A DNA stretch of 10,001 nt, taken from positions 1 to 10,001 of the forward strand of contig CAIYFP010000382.1 of the NCBI GenBank assembly GCA_903925515.1. Direction: 5' to 3'. This document shows positions 1-6,471 of the stretch, one piece after another; the first letter of the stretch is position 1; every line of letters starts with the position of its first letter. Made by a program: the position numbers and the translations under genes. This DNA is from an uncultured Verrucomicrobiota bacterium. Lineage in GTDB: Bacteria; Verrucomicrobiota; Verrucomicrobiia; Limisphaerales; UBA9464. The notes under the pieces were generated by a model. That model saw only the letters and a program-made list of their open reading frames with translations. It had not been told where the DNA came from and searched no databases.

Positions 1-371
1 CCGCGAGACAAGTGCCCCACCTCGGTGAAGTTGGTGCCGGGACCTGCCCTAAGATTGGCCCGCTCCACCCGTACCTTTCGGGTAACCGGGTCAACAAGGC
101 CCGTGGAAACCCAAACACGCGCGGACGACGGCGCCGTCAACTCGACCCAACGCACGGGATCGGCGGACACCGACGACGCGGCGGAACCCCTGGAAGACAT
201 GGCGTCGCAAGTCTGCCCCTTCTTGAGAGTTGCGAGGATCTCCGAGTCCATGGATGGACGCGCCCTGAGGCTGGTGTTTTCCGTGATGAGGACCCGCGAG
301 CCTTGGGCCCACGCCATGGTTGAACACAACACGAGCACGAGCGTGCGTGCTGCCAAACCTTCAAGCTTCAT
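1..371 (-). CDS. Secreted protein with tandem bacterial SH3 domains, 3' end outside the window
   Basis: The minus-strand frame starting at the ATG at 371 stays open for 123 codons and leaves the window without a stop, so the gene is partial. The N-terminus is a signal peptide: hydrophobic residues 6-20 (LAARTLVLVLCSTMA) end in an AWA-Q cleavage site near residue 22. Residues about 25-92 form one SH3b-like unit (VLITENTSLRARPSMDSEIL, then WVELTA and RVWVSTGLV). Residues 99-123 begin a second (KVRVERANLRAGPGTNFTEV), with the classic N-L-R-x-G-P-x-x-x-F/Y motif. Bacterial SH3 domains usually bind peptidoglycan or cell-wall ligands, so an extracytoplasmic, envelope-related role is inferred. The start is 49 nt downstream of the pseudouridine synthase stop on the same strand, so co-transcription is likely. 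No strong Shine-Dalgarno sequence precedes the ATG. A catalytic domain could lie beyond the edge. Confidence 0.8.
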   Translation of the reverse strand, partial: MKLEGLAARTLVLVLCSTMAWAQGSRVLITENTSLRARPSMDSEILATLKKGQTCDAMSSRGSAASSVSADPVRWVELTAPSSARVWVSTGLVDPVTRKVRVERANLRAGPGTNFTEVGHLSR

Positions 372-420
372 GATGGATGAATCGACGGCCAACCCTGCCG
401 GATTTCTCACGTTCCCTGTT

Positions 421-1140
421 TTAGCCTTGCTCCGGCAAGAGGGATTTGACCTCGGCTCCCGACAAAACCCTCCATTTGCCGGGCGGCAACTCGCCCAACC
501 GGACCGGGCCAACCTGCGTGCGCCGCAACTCGGCCACCTCATGGCCCAAGGCGCCGAACAACCTTCGCACCTCGCGGTTACGCCCCTGCGCCAGTTCCAC
601 TTCCACCGTGCTATGGCTGTTGTTGGATTGCACCAATCTCACCCGCTCGGCCCTCAGCAATTCGCCCTCGTCCTCGATCCCCGCAGTAAACCGTCCCAAC
701 TCCGCCTCCCCGACCCGGCCTTCGATCACCGCGAGATATCGCTTTCGGATCCCGTAGCGGGGATGGGTCAACCGAAGGCTGAAGTCGCCGTCGTTGGTCA
801 GGAAAAGCAATCCCTCGCTCTCAAGGTCCAATCGGCCTACCGGAAAAAGCCCGCCCCATTCCTTGGGCAGGAGGTCCATCACGGTCGGTCGCCCTTGGGG
901 ATCTGACCTTGTGCACAGGACGCCGCGCGGCTTGTTGAGGGCCACGTAAATCTTCCGGCGCACCCGGACGGGTTGTCCATCCACGGCCACAACGACCCCG
1001 CCCGGTTCAACCTTGCAACCCAAGGCATCCACCACGGCGCCGTTCACCGTCACGCGTCCTTGGACAATCAACTTTTCGGACGCGCGGCGCGACGCCACCC
1101 CGGCATCAGCCAGGAATTTTTGCAGACGAACGAGGCCCAT
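421..1140 (-). CDS. rluB: RsuA/RluB-family rRNA pseudouridine synthase
   Basis: This 239-residue protein should convert a specific uridine in ribosomal RNA to pseudouridine in the cytoplasm. Residues 3-60 are an S4 RNA-binding domain (VRLQKFLADAGVASRRASEK, then GRVTVNGAVV). The catalytic domain follows, with KPRGVLCT at 70-77 and the motif GRLDLESEGLLFLTNDGD at 102-119, in which Asp105 is the expected catalytic aspartate. The C-terminal part carries QGRNREVRRLFGALGHEV (185-202) and LRRTQVGPVRLGELPPGKWR, both typical of the RsuA/RluB/RluE/RluF group. The length is normal for the family. I chose the ATG at 1140 because the S4 domain starts there; the open frame continues upstream to 1464, but that extension overlaps another gene and has no protein-like character. 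RluB modifies 23S rRNA helix 80 in E. coli; the exact subfamily cannot be fixed here, so the symbol is provisional. It lies between the small basic protein gene (65 nt upstream) and the SH3 gene (49 nt downstream). Confidence 0.93.
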   Translation of the reverse strand: MGLVRLQKFLADAGVASRRASEKLIVQGRVTVNGAVVDALGCKVEPGGVVVAVDGQPVRVRRKIYVALNKPRGVLCTRSDPQGRPTVMDLLPKEWGGLFPVGRLDLESEGLLFLTNDGDFSLRLTHPRYGIRKRYLAVIEGRVGEAELGRFTAGIEDEGELLRAERVRLVQSNNSHSTVEVELAQGRNREVRRLFGALGHEVAELRRTQVGPVRLGELPPGKWRVLSGAEVKSLLPEQG

Positions 1141-1205
1141 GATCCGTGGTGGGCAGGGTGACTGCGACGCTCGGTACGAATCCACGGGCCGGCGAACGCG
1201 GCCGG

Positions 1206-1364
1206 TCAAACCGGCGGGATTGTTTTCCGAAGCCCCGTCACGCGCTCCCCATCCTTCCATTGGCCCCTCGCCTTGAGGACCGCGACACGCTCGAACCGCT
1301 TGAGAACGTTGCGCTTGGCGCCGGTGGTCCCGGCAGCCGCCCGAAGACTGCGATGCTGCGACAT
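1206..1364 (-). CDS. Small basic protein of the PVC superphylum
   Basis: A complete 52-codon frame runs from ATG to TGA on the minus strand. The protein begins MSQHRSLRAAAGTTGAKRNV and continues LKRFERVAVLKARGQWKDGE, then RVTGLRKTIPPV. It is rich in Arg and Lys (about 14 of 52), has no membrane segment, and ends with a Gly-Leu-x-Lys-Thr-x-Pro motif. The KRNVLKRFERV core followed by RGQWKDG and GLxKTxP matches, from memory, the 'small basic protein' family annotated in Verrucomicrobia and Chlamydiae (I recall TIGR04137, unverified). Its molecular role is unknown to me. The positive charge, and the adjacent rRNA-modifying enzyme 65 nt downstream on the same strand, suggest a ribosome- or RNA-associated job, which is inference. 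No strong Shine-Dalgarno sequence is visible before the ATG. It overlaps a meaningless upstream extension of the pseudouridine synthase frame; this reading is much more protein-like. Confidence 0.85.
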   Translation of the reverse strand: MSQHRSLRAAAGTTGAKRNVLKRFERVAVLKARGQWKDGERVTGLRKTIPPV

Positions 1365-1406
1365 AAATTGAAGAGATTTCCCGGCAACAACGACCGGAGA
1401 ACTTCG

Positions 1407-1434
1407 GGGATACCAAAACTGGCCCCTTCAGCAA
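1407..1434 (-). promoter_or_regulatory. Weak candidate promoter for the small basic protein / rluB / SH3 genes
   Basis: On the minus strand TTGCTG (1434-1429) is followed after 16 nt by TATCCC (1412-1407), the latter preceded by TGG as in an extended -10 element. This would start transcription near 1400, about 36 nt before the small basic protein ATG. The match to the sigma-70 consensus is partial and it is a guess from position. Confidence 0.2.
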
Positions 1435-1768
1435 AGCCCTTTTTCGCACGGATGAAACATCCATCCTCCAAGGATGGGAGGGCGATGGGTCTTGCTGGGG
1501 AGGGACTTGGGACCGGGAACGAAGGGAAGGCCATGGCGAGACGGGATGCCTCCCCCGGATGATGCGTCAGGCGGCCGGTCGTGCTTGCTCAACCTGCTTC
1601 GCGGTCCCTTCCCTCCCAGTTGAATCGACCCGGCCTTGGACGCCATGGGCGCGCAGGAAAATCCGCCGCGACCGCATCCATCCGGCCGGAACGCTCCGGG
1701 ACTCCCGTTCCTTGCGGGAGGTGCGGGCCTTCAGCAAGGAGGTTCCCTTGAGCCGATGGCGTTCCCGC

Positions 1769-1811
1769 CCAAGCCGCGGGCCCGCGCGATGACGCCTTGC
1801 TTGCGGCTTGG
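1769..1811. repeat. Inverted repeat able to form a 13-bp stem
   Basis: CCAAGCCGC at 1769-1777 and GCGGCTTGG at 1803-1811 are perfect reverse complements. On the plus-strand RNA the helix continues inward with two G-U wobbles (1778 with 1802, 1779 with 1801) and two G-C pairs, for 13 pairs around a 17-nt loop. No T-tract follows, so it is not an ordinary intrinsic terminator. It lies 340 nt upstream of the radical SAM gene in DNA without a gene. It could belong to a structured RNA or be a chance consequence of high GC. Confidence 0.45.
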
Positions 1812-2150
1812 TCCCCGGGGCGTGGCCATGGCGGCGGAACGGCTCGCCGGCCGCCTTGCTGCGCACGCAGGCGAAGCGGTGGACACTCGCGGCCTTGCCC
1901 GGCGAATGGTTCACCCCGTCATGGGCCTCTTGCAGTCCGACCCCGGCGGGCGCCTCGGACACGCATGCCATTTTGGGCTGTTGCGCGGCCATGGCGTCGC
2001 CCGTCTCGGGCCACTTGTCAGGGCCGACGGTCGAGGGGGCGAAGCGCGACCGACTGGCGTGGGCGAGGAGTTGGGTTTGGGAGGCGACCGCCAGAAGTCG
2101 GGTTTCGCACCATTGAACAGGGCCTTGACGGCGTGCTTCGCTCTTCGCCG

Positions 2151-3752
2151 ATGACTCGCGAATCCACCGTCGCGTTGCCCGCGCCCGAGGCAGGATCCGA
2201 CTCGCCGGACATTGTGTTGTCCACGCTGAATGCCCGGCACCTGCACGCCGCCTTCGGACTCCGTTGCCTGCTCGCGAACCTCGGCGATCTGCGGCCCCGG
2301 ACGCGCATGGTGGAGTTCGACATCAACCAGCGTCCGCTCGACATCGCGGAACGAATCCTTCTCCTGCGGCCCCGCATCCTCGGCCTTGGCGTCTATGTCT
2401 GGAACGTTCGCGCCTCGACGGAACTTGTGTCGATCCTTCGGCGCCTCGCCCCAAACTTGGTGATCGTCCTGGGCGGGCCGGAGGTGAGCCATGAGACGGC
2501 GGAGCAGGAGATCGTGCGGCTCGCGGACCATGTGGCAACAGGGGAGGCGGACCTCTCGTTTGCGGACCTGTGCCGGGGGCTGCTGCAAGGCGAGCGACCG
2601 CCGAAGGTCATCGAGTCGGTGCTGCCGGAGCTTTCACGGCTGGCGTCACCCTACGAGCTATACGACGCGGAGGACGTGGCCCATCGGATCGTTTACGTGG
2701 AGGCGTCGAGGGGCTGCCCGTTCACATGCGAGTTTTGCCTGTCGTCGCTGGACGTCCCGGTGCGGCAATTCCCGTTGGAAGGTTTCCTCGGCGCGATGGA
2801 TCGCCTGATGGAGCGTGGGCTGCGCCGGTTCAAGTTCGTGGACCGGACGTTCAACCTGCACCCGATGGTGTCGCGTCGGATCCTGCAGTTCTTTCTCGGG
2901 CGGATGACGGACGGTTTGTTCGTGCACTTCGAGATGGTGCCGGACCGGTTGCCGGAGGGATTGCGAGAGTTGATCGTGCAGTTTCCGCCGGGATCGCTGC
3001 AGTTTGAGGTTGGGATCCAGACGTTGGATCCGTCGGTGGAAAGGTTGATTGGGAGGCGGCAGGACCACGAGCGACTCGAGGAGAACCTCCGATGGCTGCG
3101 CGCATGCACGGGAGTCCACGTGCACGCGGACCTGATCGCGGGGTTGCCCGGCGAATCGATGGAAGGTTTTGGCCGTGGTTTTGACCGGTTGCGGGGGCTG
3201 GGTCCCCAGGAGATCCAGGTGGGGATCCTGAAGCGACTGCGTGGGACGCCCATCACGAGGCATGACGCGGAATGGGGGATGGTGTACAGCCCGGTGCCGC
3301 CGTACGAGGTGCTGAGGACGCGGTTGATTGCCTTCGAGGACATGGCCCGGCTCCGGCGGTTCGCCGCGTTCTGGGACATCTACGGCAACAGCGGGAACTT
3401 CGCGTCGAGCCTGCCGATGTTGTGGGGCAAGGCTGGCGCGTCGCCCTTCGTCGAGTTCATGCGGTTCGCGGACTGGCTGCACGCCCGGCGGGTGAACACG
3501 TCCGGGATCGCGCTGAACCGGCAGTACGAGCTGCTGCTGGAACGGTTGCACGAGGTGGCCGAGACGGACGGGCCGGCGGCACGGGGGGCCGTCGTGGCGG
3601 ACTATCTCAGGCCCGGCCGGAAGGAGATTCCGCCTTGCCTGCGTCCGGATCCCGCGCCATCGAAAGGCGGCGGGAATGCCGCGTCGGGCTTGCCTGCGAG
3701 GCAGGCGCGGCATTGGTCCACGAAAGGCATAGGCTCCCGCGTGGCGGGTTGA
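2151..3752 (+). CDS. B12-binding domain radical SAM protein, DUF4080 type
   Basis: This 533-residue protein has an N-terminal Rossmann-like cobalamin-binding fold (about residues 20-145: DIVLSTLNARHLHAAFGLRC, GLGVYVWNV, NLVIVLGGPEVSHE). The radical SAM core (about 180-400) carries the [4Fe-4S] ligands Cys189, Cys193 and Cys196 in RGCPFTCEFC. The C-terminal part (about 400-500) resembles DUF4080, including PVPPYEVLRTRLIAFEDMAR. Such enzymes cleave S-adenosylmethionine to start radical chemistry; the substrate of this family is not known to me. The DxHxxG cobalamin-ligand motif is absent, which fits this class. I chose the ATG at 2151 because homology-like sequence begins just after it. The open frame extends back to 1797, but residues before this point are Arg-rich noise. 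No Shine-Dalgarno is seen. The family-like sequence ends near DYLRPGRKEIPPCL (about residue 503); the last ~30 residues are encoded by hairpin-rich DNA. Codons ending in C dominate the first ~100 positions and codons ending in G the rest. Confidence 0.9.
   Translation: MTRESTVALPAPEAGSDSPDIVLSTLNARHLHAAFGLRCLLANLGDLRPRTRMVEFDINQRPLDIAERILLLRPRILGLGVYVWNVRASTELVSILRRLAPNLVIVLGGPEVSHETAEQEIVRLADHVATGEADLSFADLCRGLLQGERPPKVIESVLPELSRLASPYELYDAEDVAHRIVYVEASRGCPFTCEFCLSSLDVPVRQFPLEGFLGAMDRLMERGLRRFKFVDRTFNLHPMVSRRILQFFLGRMTDGLFVHFEMVPDRLPEGLRELIVQFPPGSLQFEVGIQTLDPSVERLIGRRQDHERLEENLRWLRACTGVHVHADLIAGLPGESMEGFGRGFDRLRGLGPQEIQVGILKRLRGTPITRHDAEWGMVYSPVPPYEVLRTRLIAFEDMARLRRFAAFWDIYGNSGNFASSLPMLWGKAGASPFVEFMRFADWLHARRVNTSGIALNRQYELLLERLHEVAETDGPAARGAVVADYLRPGRKEIPPCLRPDPAPSKGGGNAASGLPARQARHWSTKGIGSRVAG
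3675..3714. repeat. Imperfect hairpin inside the 3' end of the radical SAM gene
   Basis: AATGCCGCG (3675-3683) pairs perfectly with CGCGGCATT (3706-3714). Between them GCCTGC (3692-3697) pairs with GCAGGC (3701-3706) around a GAG loop, the two helices sharing one base at 3706. The left arm has an unpaired bulge of about nine bases. The sequence CGAAAGGC flanks it at 3661-3668 and again at 3721-3728. This layout is typical of dispersed extragenic palindromes of the REP kind, but only one copy is in the window, so the class cannot be confirmed. It is translated as the last residues of the radical SAM protein. Confidence 0.5.
3736..3748. repeat. 5-bp hairpin directly before the radical SAM stop codon
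   Basis: CCCGC, loop GTG, GCGGG. It ends two bases before the TGA at 3750-3752 and lies 21 nt after the larger hairpin, so both may belong to one repeat-like block or act in transcript 3'-end protection. No T-tract follows. Confidence 0.35.
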
Positions 3753-4136
3753 ACGACGCCGCAGGGGGGCCATGGCCTCCGCTCCTTGGGGGTCCTTCCA
3801 TGGAAAGGAGGGGCTGCTTGCACGCGTTGATTGTGTCCGTGGGCTTGAGGTCTTCGCGGGGCGCCCATGGTGCGCGGTTTTCCTGACGCGGAGATGAAGC
3901 CGATCAAGGCGAAGGTTCGTGGGGCTTGGTCCCTTGTGTCGTGACTCATCCATCGCTGGTGCTGGGTTGCTCCAGGAAAGCCTTGGGCGATGCGTGAGGA
4001 TGGGGCCTGCGTGCGGCGGTCCTGGACGAACGAACCGCGAAGCCCCGGGCCTTTCATGGGGCAACCCGAGGGGCTGCGGCTCGTTGGGCACGAGCATCGC
4101 TCGCGGCGAAACACCCGCCCGTTGTGAGATGCGACA
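3753..4136. other. Convergent intergenic spacer rich in palindromes
   Basis: This 384-nt spacer lies between the ends of the radical SAM gene and the minus-strand 674-residue protein gene. No frame on either strand looks coding. It contains perfect palindromes GGCCATGGCC (3768-3777) and TTCCATGGAA (3796-3805), a third CCATGG at 3865-3870, a short hairpin CGAGC-ATC-GCTCG (4091-4103), and a longer imperfect stem listed as a candidate terminator. Poly-T tracts are absent on both strands. Confidence 0.6.
4030..4084. terminator. Candidate bidirectional stem-loop between convergent genes
   Basis: ACGAACCGCGAAGCCCC (4030-4046) pairs with GGGGCTGCGGCTCGT (4070-4084), giving about 14 pairs with one mismatch and two bulged bases. 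The loop itself holds complementary GCCCC/GGGGC alternatives. Its place, 53 nt past the stop of the 674-residue protein gene and between convergent genes, suits a terminator. There is no T-run on either side, so intrinsic termination would be atypical. Confidence 0.35.
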
Positions 4137-6161
4137 CTAGATGCCGGGGGTGCCCGTGACGACGTTCGTCTGGGTGCCAAGGATGCCTCGAATCCATGCC
4201 TGTCGGGCCTTGCCAACGCAGCCCAACGCAATCCCCTCGGCGAGGCGCCGTAGCTGGGCCTTCTCGCCCGAGTAAGCCCCGACCTCGATCATGGCGATGT
4301 TTCGCCACGAGCTTTCCCTTTTGGAGAGCCCGGACGAAGGCAACGAGGCGAGCAAGGAAGACGCCTCGCGAGTCAGCCCGGCCTTGGCCATTCCAATGAC
4401 CCTGAAGAACTCATGAACCAAGAGAGGCTTGATGCCGGGCAGGCTTTCCAGGGCCTTGGCGGGAGGCTTTCCAACGGGTGCGACCACGTTGGCATTAGCC
4501 TCGAGGAAGTACCATCGGTGCATGGGGACCTCGGCGCCCAGCTCGACCAGCCTTGCCGAGGCCGCCAGCAGGATTTCGTCCATGCCGGCCCTGCGGGACA
4601 CCCACGCGACCTTGCGCCACGCATCGACTCCGGAGGGTTTCGCCGTGCTCGCCAGTTCGAGGGCGCGACGGCCGAACTCTGGGTACCCCATGGAATCCAA
4701 GACGCTGGCCATGTCCGCAGCGACCACGTCGTTTCCAGCCATCATCTCGATGGCGATCCTCAGGCGACCCTCCATCGACTCGCGCTGCGCCCCTTGGACC
4801 CTCGACCCATCGTCGGCCTTGGAGGCTTCGATCCCGTTGGCAGCAATTGCGGCAAGGAACGCCGCATATCCTGCCCTCATGCTGTTCCACTTCGGATCTT
4901 GCCCGCCACGAAAGTACCCAACCTGGGAGGCGAACCGGCTGAGGTCAGGCCATCGACCCGCGTGGATGAACGCCCCTGCCAGCGTCATGGGGTACGGGTG
5001 CGGGAGGCCGGCCACGTCCGGGAAACGTATGACGGCCTCGGCGCCGAGTTCGGGCAAGCCATGCCTGACCCACGCAGCCATGATGTACTTGCCGTCTCCT
5101 GCCATGGCTGGCCTTGCTCCGAGGGCGGATGCCAAGCGGGCCACTTCATCTTCCCGACCGACGCTTCGCAGCAACTCCCAGAACACGGCATGGTCGCCGG
5201 CTCGGCTCTTGCCGATGCGTGACAACCCCGACATCGCGGCCGCACCCAGCGCGTCGTCCATCAACCCGACAGAGGTCAGCAAGGCCAGCCGCAGCCGCCG
5301 TTCCTGGGTTTCTTCCGGGCCGGGGACTTGAACCACCCAACGCCTCACCTCCTCGACCGCCTTGACGCGCGAGCCGTCGCCCCAGCCCGCCTCCCATGCC
5401 GAATGACAATCGCGGAGGGCATCCTCGGCCCGCATGCCCTCGGGCAGCCTTGCCCAAAGCCATGGGACGATCTCCGGGTGCATGGACTCCATTGCGGCCA
5501 CGATGGCAGCGCGCACGTCTTCGACGTCACGCGCGTCCGACACGTCCCAGACGCCCGGGACCTCGTCAAACTGGCGGGCAACCAGCAGGGCACGCCGGGC
5601 AATCCCCTTCAATTCATCCCCGGACCTTGCGCCCAGCAGGAACCACTGGGCCAACCCGGATACCCGCGAGGCCGTGAGGGCATCCACCTGCTGGGGGAAT
5701 CGCAGGATCGCCTCGAGCGCGTCGCGCTGGAGTTGGTCGTTCCACGGATACGTTCCGGCACGGCGCACGGCGGATTCCACCGGCGTGCCCTTGGCCGTGC
5801 CGAGTTCCTCAAGGCCCCGCCATGCCAACGTTGCCTTGGCACCGACCCATTCACGCCCGGTCAGGGTCCATGTGCCGCTCCCACCCACGGTGGAGATGGT
5901 CCAGGTGGAAAGACCCGCCCTCACGGCCAACGCGGCGATGGCAAGCAAGGGAACCAAGGCGGCGAGAACCTTCGGCTGGCGAAGCCATGACCCCACCCGG
6001 ATGCAAGCGCTGCGGAAACCATGAGCCACGGACGCCGCGGACTTGTAGCCACCGGCGAAAAACTTGCCAAAGGAGCCCCGACCACCACGGCCCTGCCGGT
6101 GCTTGCTTCTTCCGCGCGTCCTTCTCCTGCGCCTCGTCTCAACTTCCCTGTCCGAGTTCAT
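4137..6161 (-). CDS. Membrane-anchored alpha-helical repeat-like protein of unknown function, 674 residues
   Basis: I do not recognise the family. The N-terminus is strikingly basic (TRRRRRTRGRSKHRQGRGGR, residues 9-28). A single hydrophobic segment follows at about 64-84 (KVLAALVPLLAIAALAVRAG). The rest, about 590 residues, is rich in Ala, Leu, Arg and Glu with regularly spaced helix-like stretches, suggesting a TPR-like or other alpha-solenoid. By the positive-inside rule the basic tail is cytoplasmic and the large domain extracytoplasmic. No catalytic motif stands out. A segment at about 88-104 (TISTVGGSGTWTLTGREW) looks beta-like. The open frame continues upstream to 6851, but I chose the ATG at 6161 because upstream sequence is composition noise that also runs antisense into the sugar dehydrogenase gene. 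A GAGAAGG lies 12 nt before this ATG, a rather long spacing. It is convergent with the radical SAM gene and divergent from the sugar dehydrogenase, so probably its own transcription unit. Confidence 0.75.
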   Translation of the reverse strand: MNSDREVETRRRRRTRGRSKHRQGRGGRGSFGKFFAGGYKSAASVAHGFRSACIRVGSWLRQPKVLAALVPLLAIAALAVRAGLSTWTISTVGGSGTWTLTGREWVGAKATLAWRGLEELGTAKGTPVESAVRRAGTYPWNDQLQRDALEAILRFPQQVDALTASRVSGLAQWFLLGARSGDELKGIARRALLVARQFDEVPGVWDVSDARDVEDVRAAIVAAMESMHPEIVPWLWARLPEGMRAEDALRDCHSAWEAGWGDGSRVKAVEEVRRWVVQVPGPEETQERRLRLALLTSVGLMDDALGAAAMSGLSRIGKSRAGDHAVFWELLRSVGREDEVARLASALGARPAMAGDGKYIMAAWVRHGLPELGAEAVIRFPDVAGLPHPYPMTLAGAFIHAGRWPDLSRFASQVGYFRGGQDPKWNSMRAGYAAFLAAIAANGIEASKADDGSRVQGAQRESMEGRLRIAIEMMAGNDVVAADMASVLDSMGYPEFGRRALELASTAKPSGVDAWRKVAWVSRRAGMDEILLAASARLVELGAEVPMHRWYFLEANANVVAPVGKPPAKALESLPGIKPLLVHEFFRVIGMAKAGLTREASSLLASLPSSGLSKRESSWRNIAMIEVGAYSGEKAQLRRLAEGIALGCVGKARQAWIRGILGTQTNVVTGTPGI

Positions 6162-6471
6162 CGATTGATCCAGCCTTCTCTCGCCCTCCCCGAGGCGCCC
6201 GGGTTTTCGTCGCGAACAGCAGTCATGTCGCCATGCGCTGCCAAGGGTGTTGCATCCAGCGTGACGCCTCGCGGCCCCATGGAACGCGGCCCCCCATGGT
6301 CTCCATCGGTCCCGGTCACGCTCACTGGAGTCTCGCGAAACATCTTGGGGTCCCTTGCGTCGCAGGAAAAGCGTTCCTCGTCCGTCAAGCCTGTTCCCAG
6401 CCTGAACAAGCGTGGTTTGTATTCGCAAGCCCCGATTGCTAATCCCGGGGACTTGGCCTTGAATCCTCCCC
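6162..6471. other. Divergent intergenic spacer of 310 nt
   Basis: This spacer should hold the promoters of the 674-residue protein gene (minus) and the sugar dehydrogenase gene (plus). No small gene is convincing on either strand. Visible items are a near-tandem duplication of GCGGCCCC(CC)ATGG at 6271-6282 and 6286-6299, a 5-bp hairpin TGTTC/GAACA near 6392-6408, and CCCCG/CGGGG at about 6430-6450 around the candidate -10 element. None is a known operator. Confidence 0.5.
6417..6443 (+). promoter_or_regulatory. Weak candidate promoter for the sugar dehydrogenase gene
   Basis: TTGTAT (6417-6422) and GCTAAT (6438-6443) are separated by 15 nt, in the most AT-rich patch of the spacer. It would give a leader of roughly 20 nt. 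The -35 match is poor and the spacing short. Confidence 0.2.

Larger units (their letters stand above)
1365..2150. other. Gene-free stretch of about 790 nt with several inverted repeats
   Basis: No frame on either strand gives a protein-like translation: the longest are Arg/Pro/Gly-rich sequences without recognisable motifs. I found no tRNA T-arm with pairing arms and no RNase P, tmRNA or SRP signature. What it holds is secondary structure. There is a 7-bp hairpin with a 3-nt loop at 1461-1477 (CCATCCT/AGGATGG). The palindrome TCCGGCCGGA lies at 1681-1690. A 6-bp hairpin lies at 1702-1720 (CTCCCG/CGGGAG), and a longer stem at 1769-1811 is listed separately. The words GCCATGG or GGCCATGGCG recur at 1531, 1643, 1826 and 1989. 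It separates divergently transcribed genes and is long for a bacterial spacer; it may hold a decayed gene, an ncRNA or regulatory DNA. Confidence 0.6.

Noticed and set aside
25..906. A 293-codon plus-strand frame opposite the SH3 and pseudouridine synthase genes
   Set aside because: Both minus-strand genes have clear domains; the plus-strand translation has none.
1170..1190. GGTACGAATCC resembling a tRNA T-loop
   Set aside because: The flanking bases do not pair as a T-stem and no acceptor or anticodon arm is found around it.
1141..1464. N-terminal extension of the pseudouridine synthase to an ATG at 1464
   Set aside because: The S4 domain begins at 1140, and the extension overlaps the small basic protein gene in another frame with no protein-like character.
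1797..2150. Upstream extension of the radical SAM protein
   Set aside because: The added 118 residues are Arg/Pro/Gly-rich noise; recognisable B12-binding sequence begins shortly after the ATG at 2151.
1636..2154. A 172-codon plus-strand frame whose stop overlaps the radical SAM ATG as in a translationally coupled gene
   Set aside because: The ATGA overlap is attractive, but the translation has no conserved motif, no Shine-Dalgarno and an Ala/Gly/Arg-biased random composition.
2658..4097. A 479-codon minus-strand frame opposite the radical SAM gene
   Set aside because: The translation is rich in Arg, His, Pro and Gln with no domain; it is the antisense shadow of a gene with clear iron-sulfur ligands.
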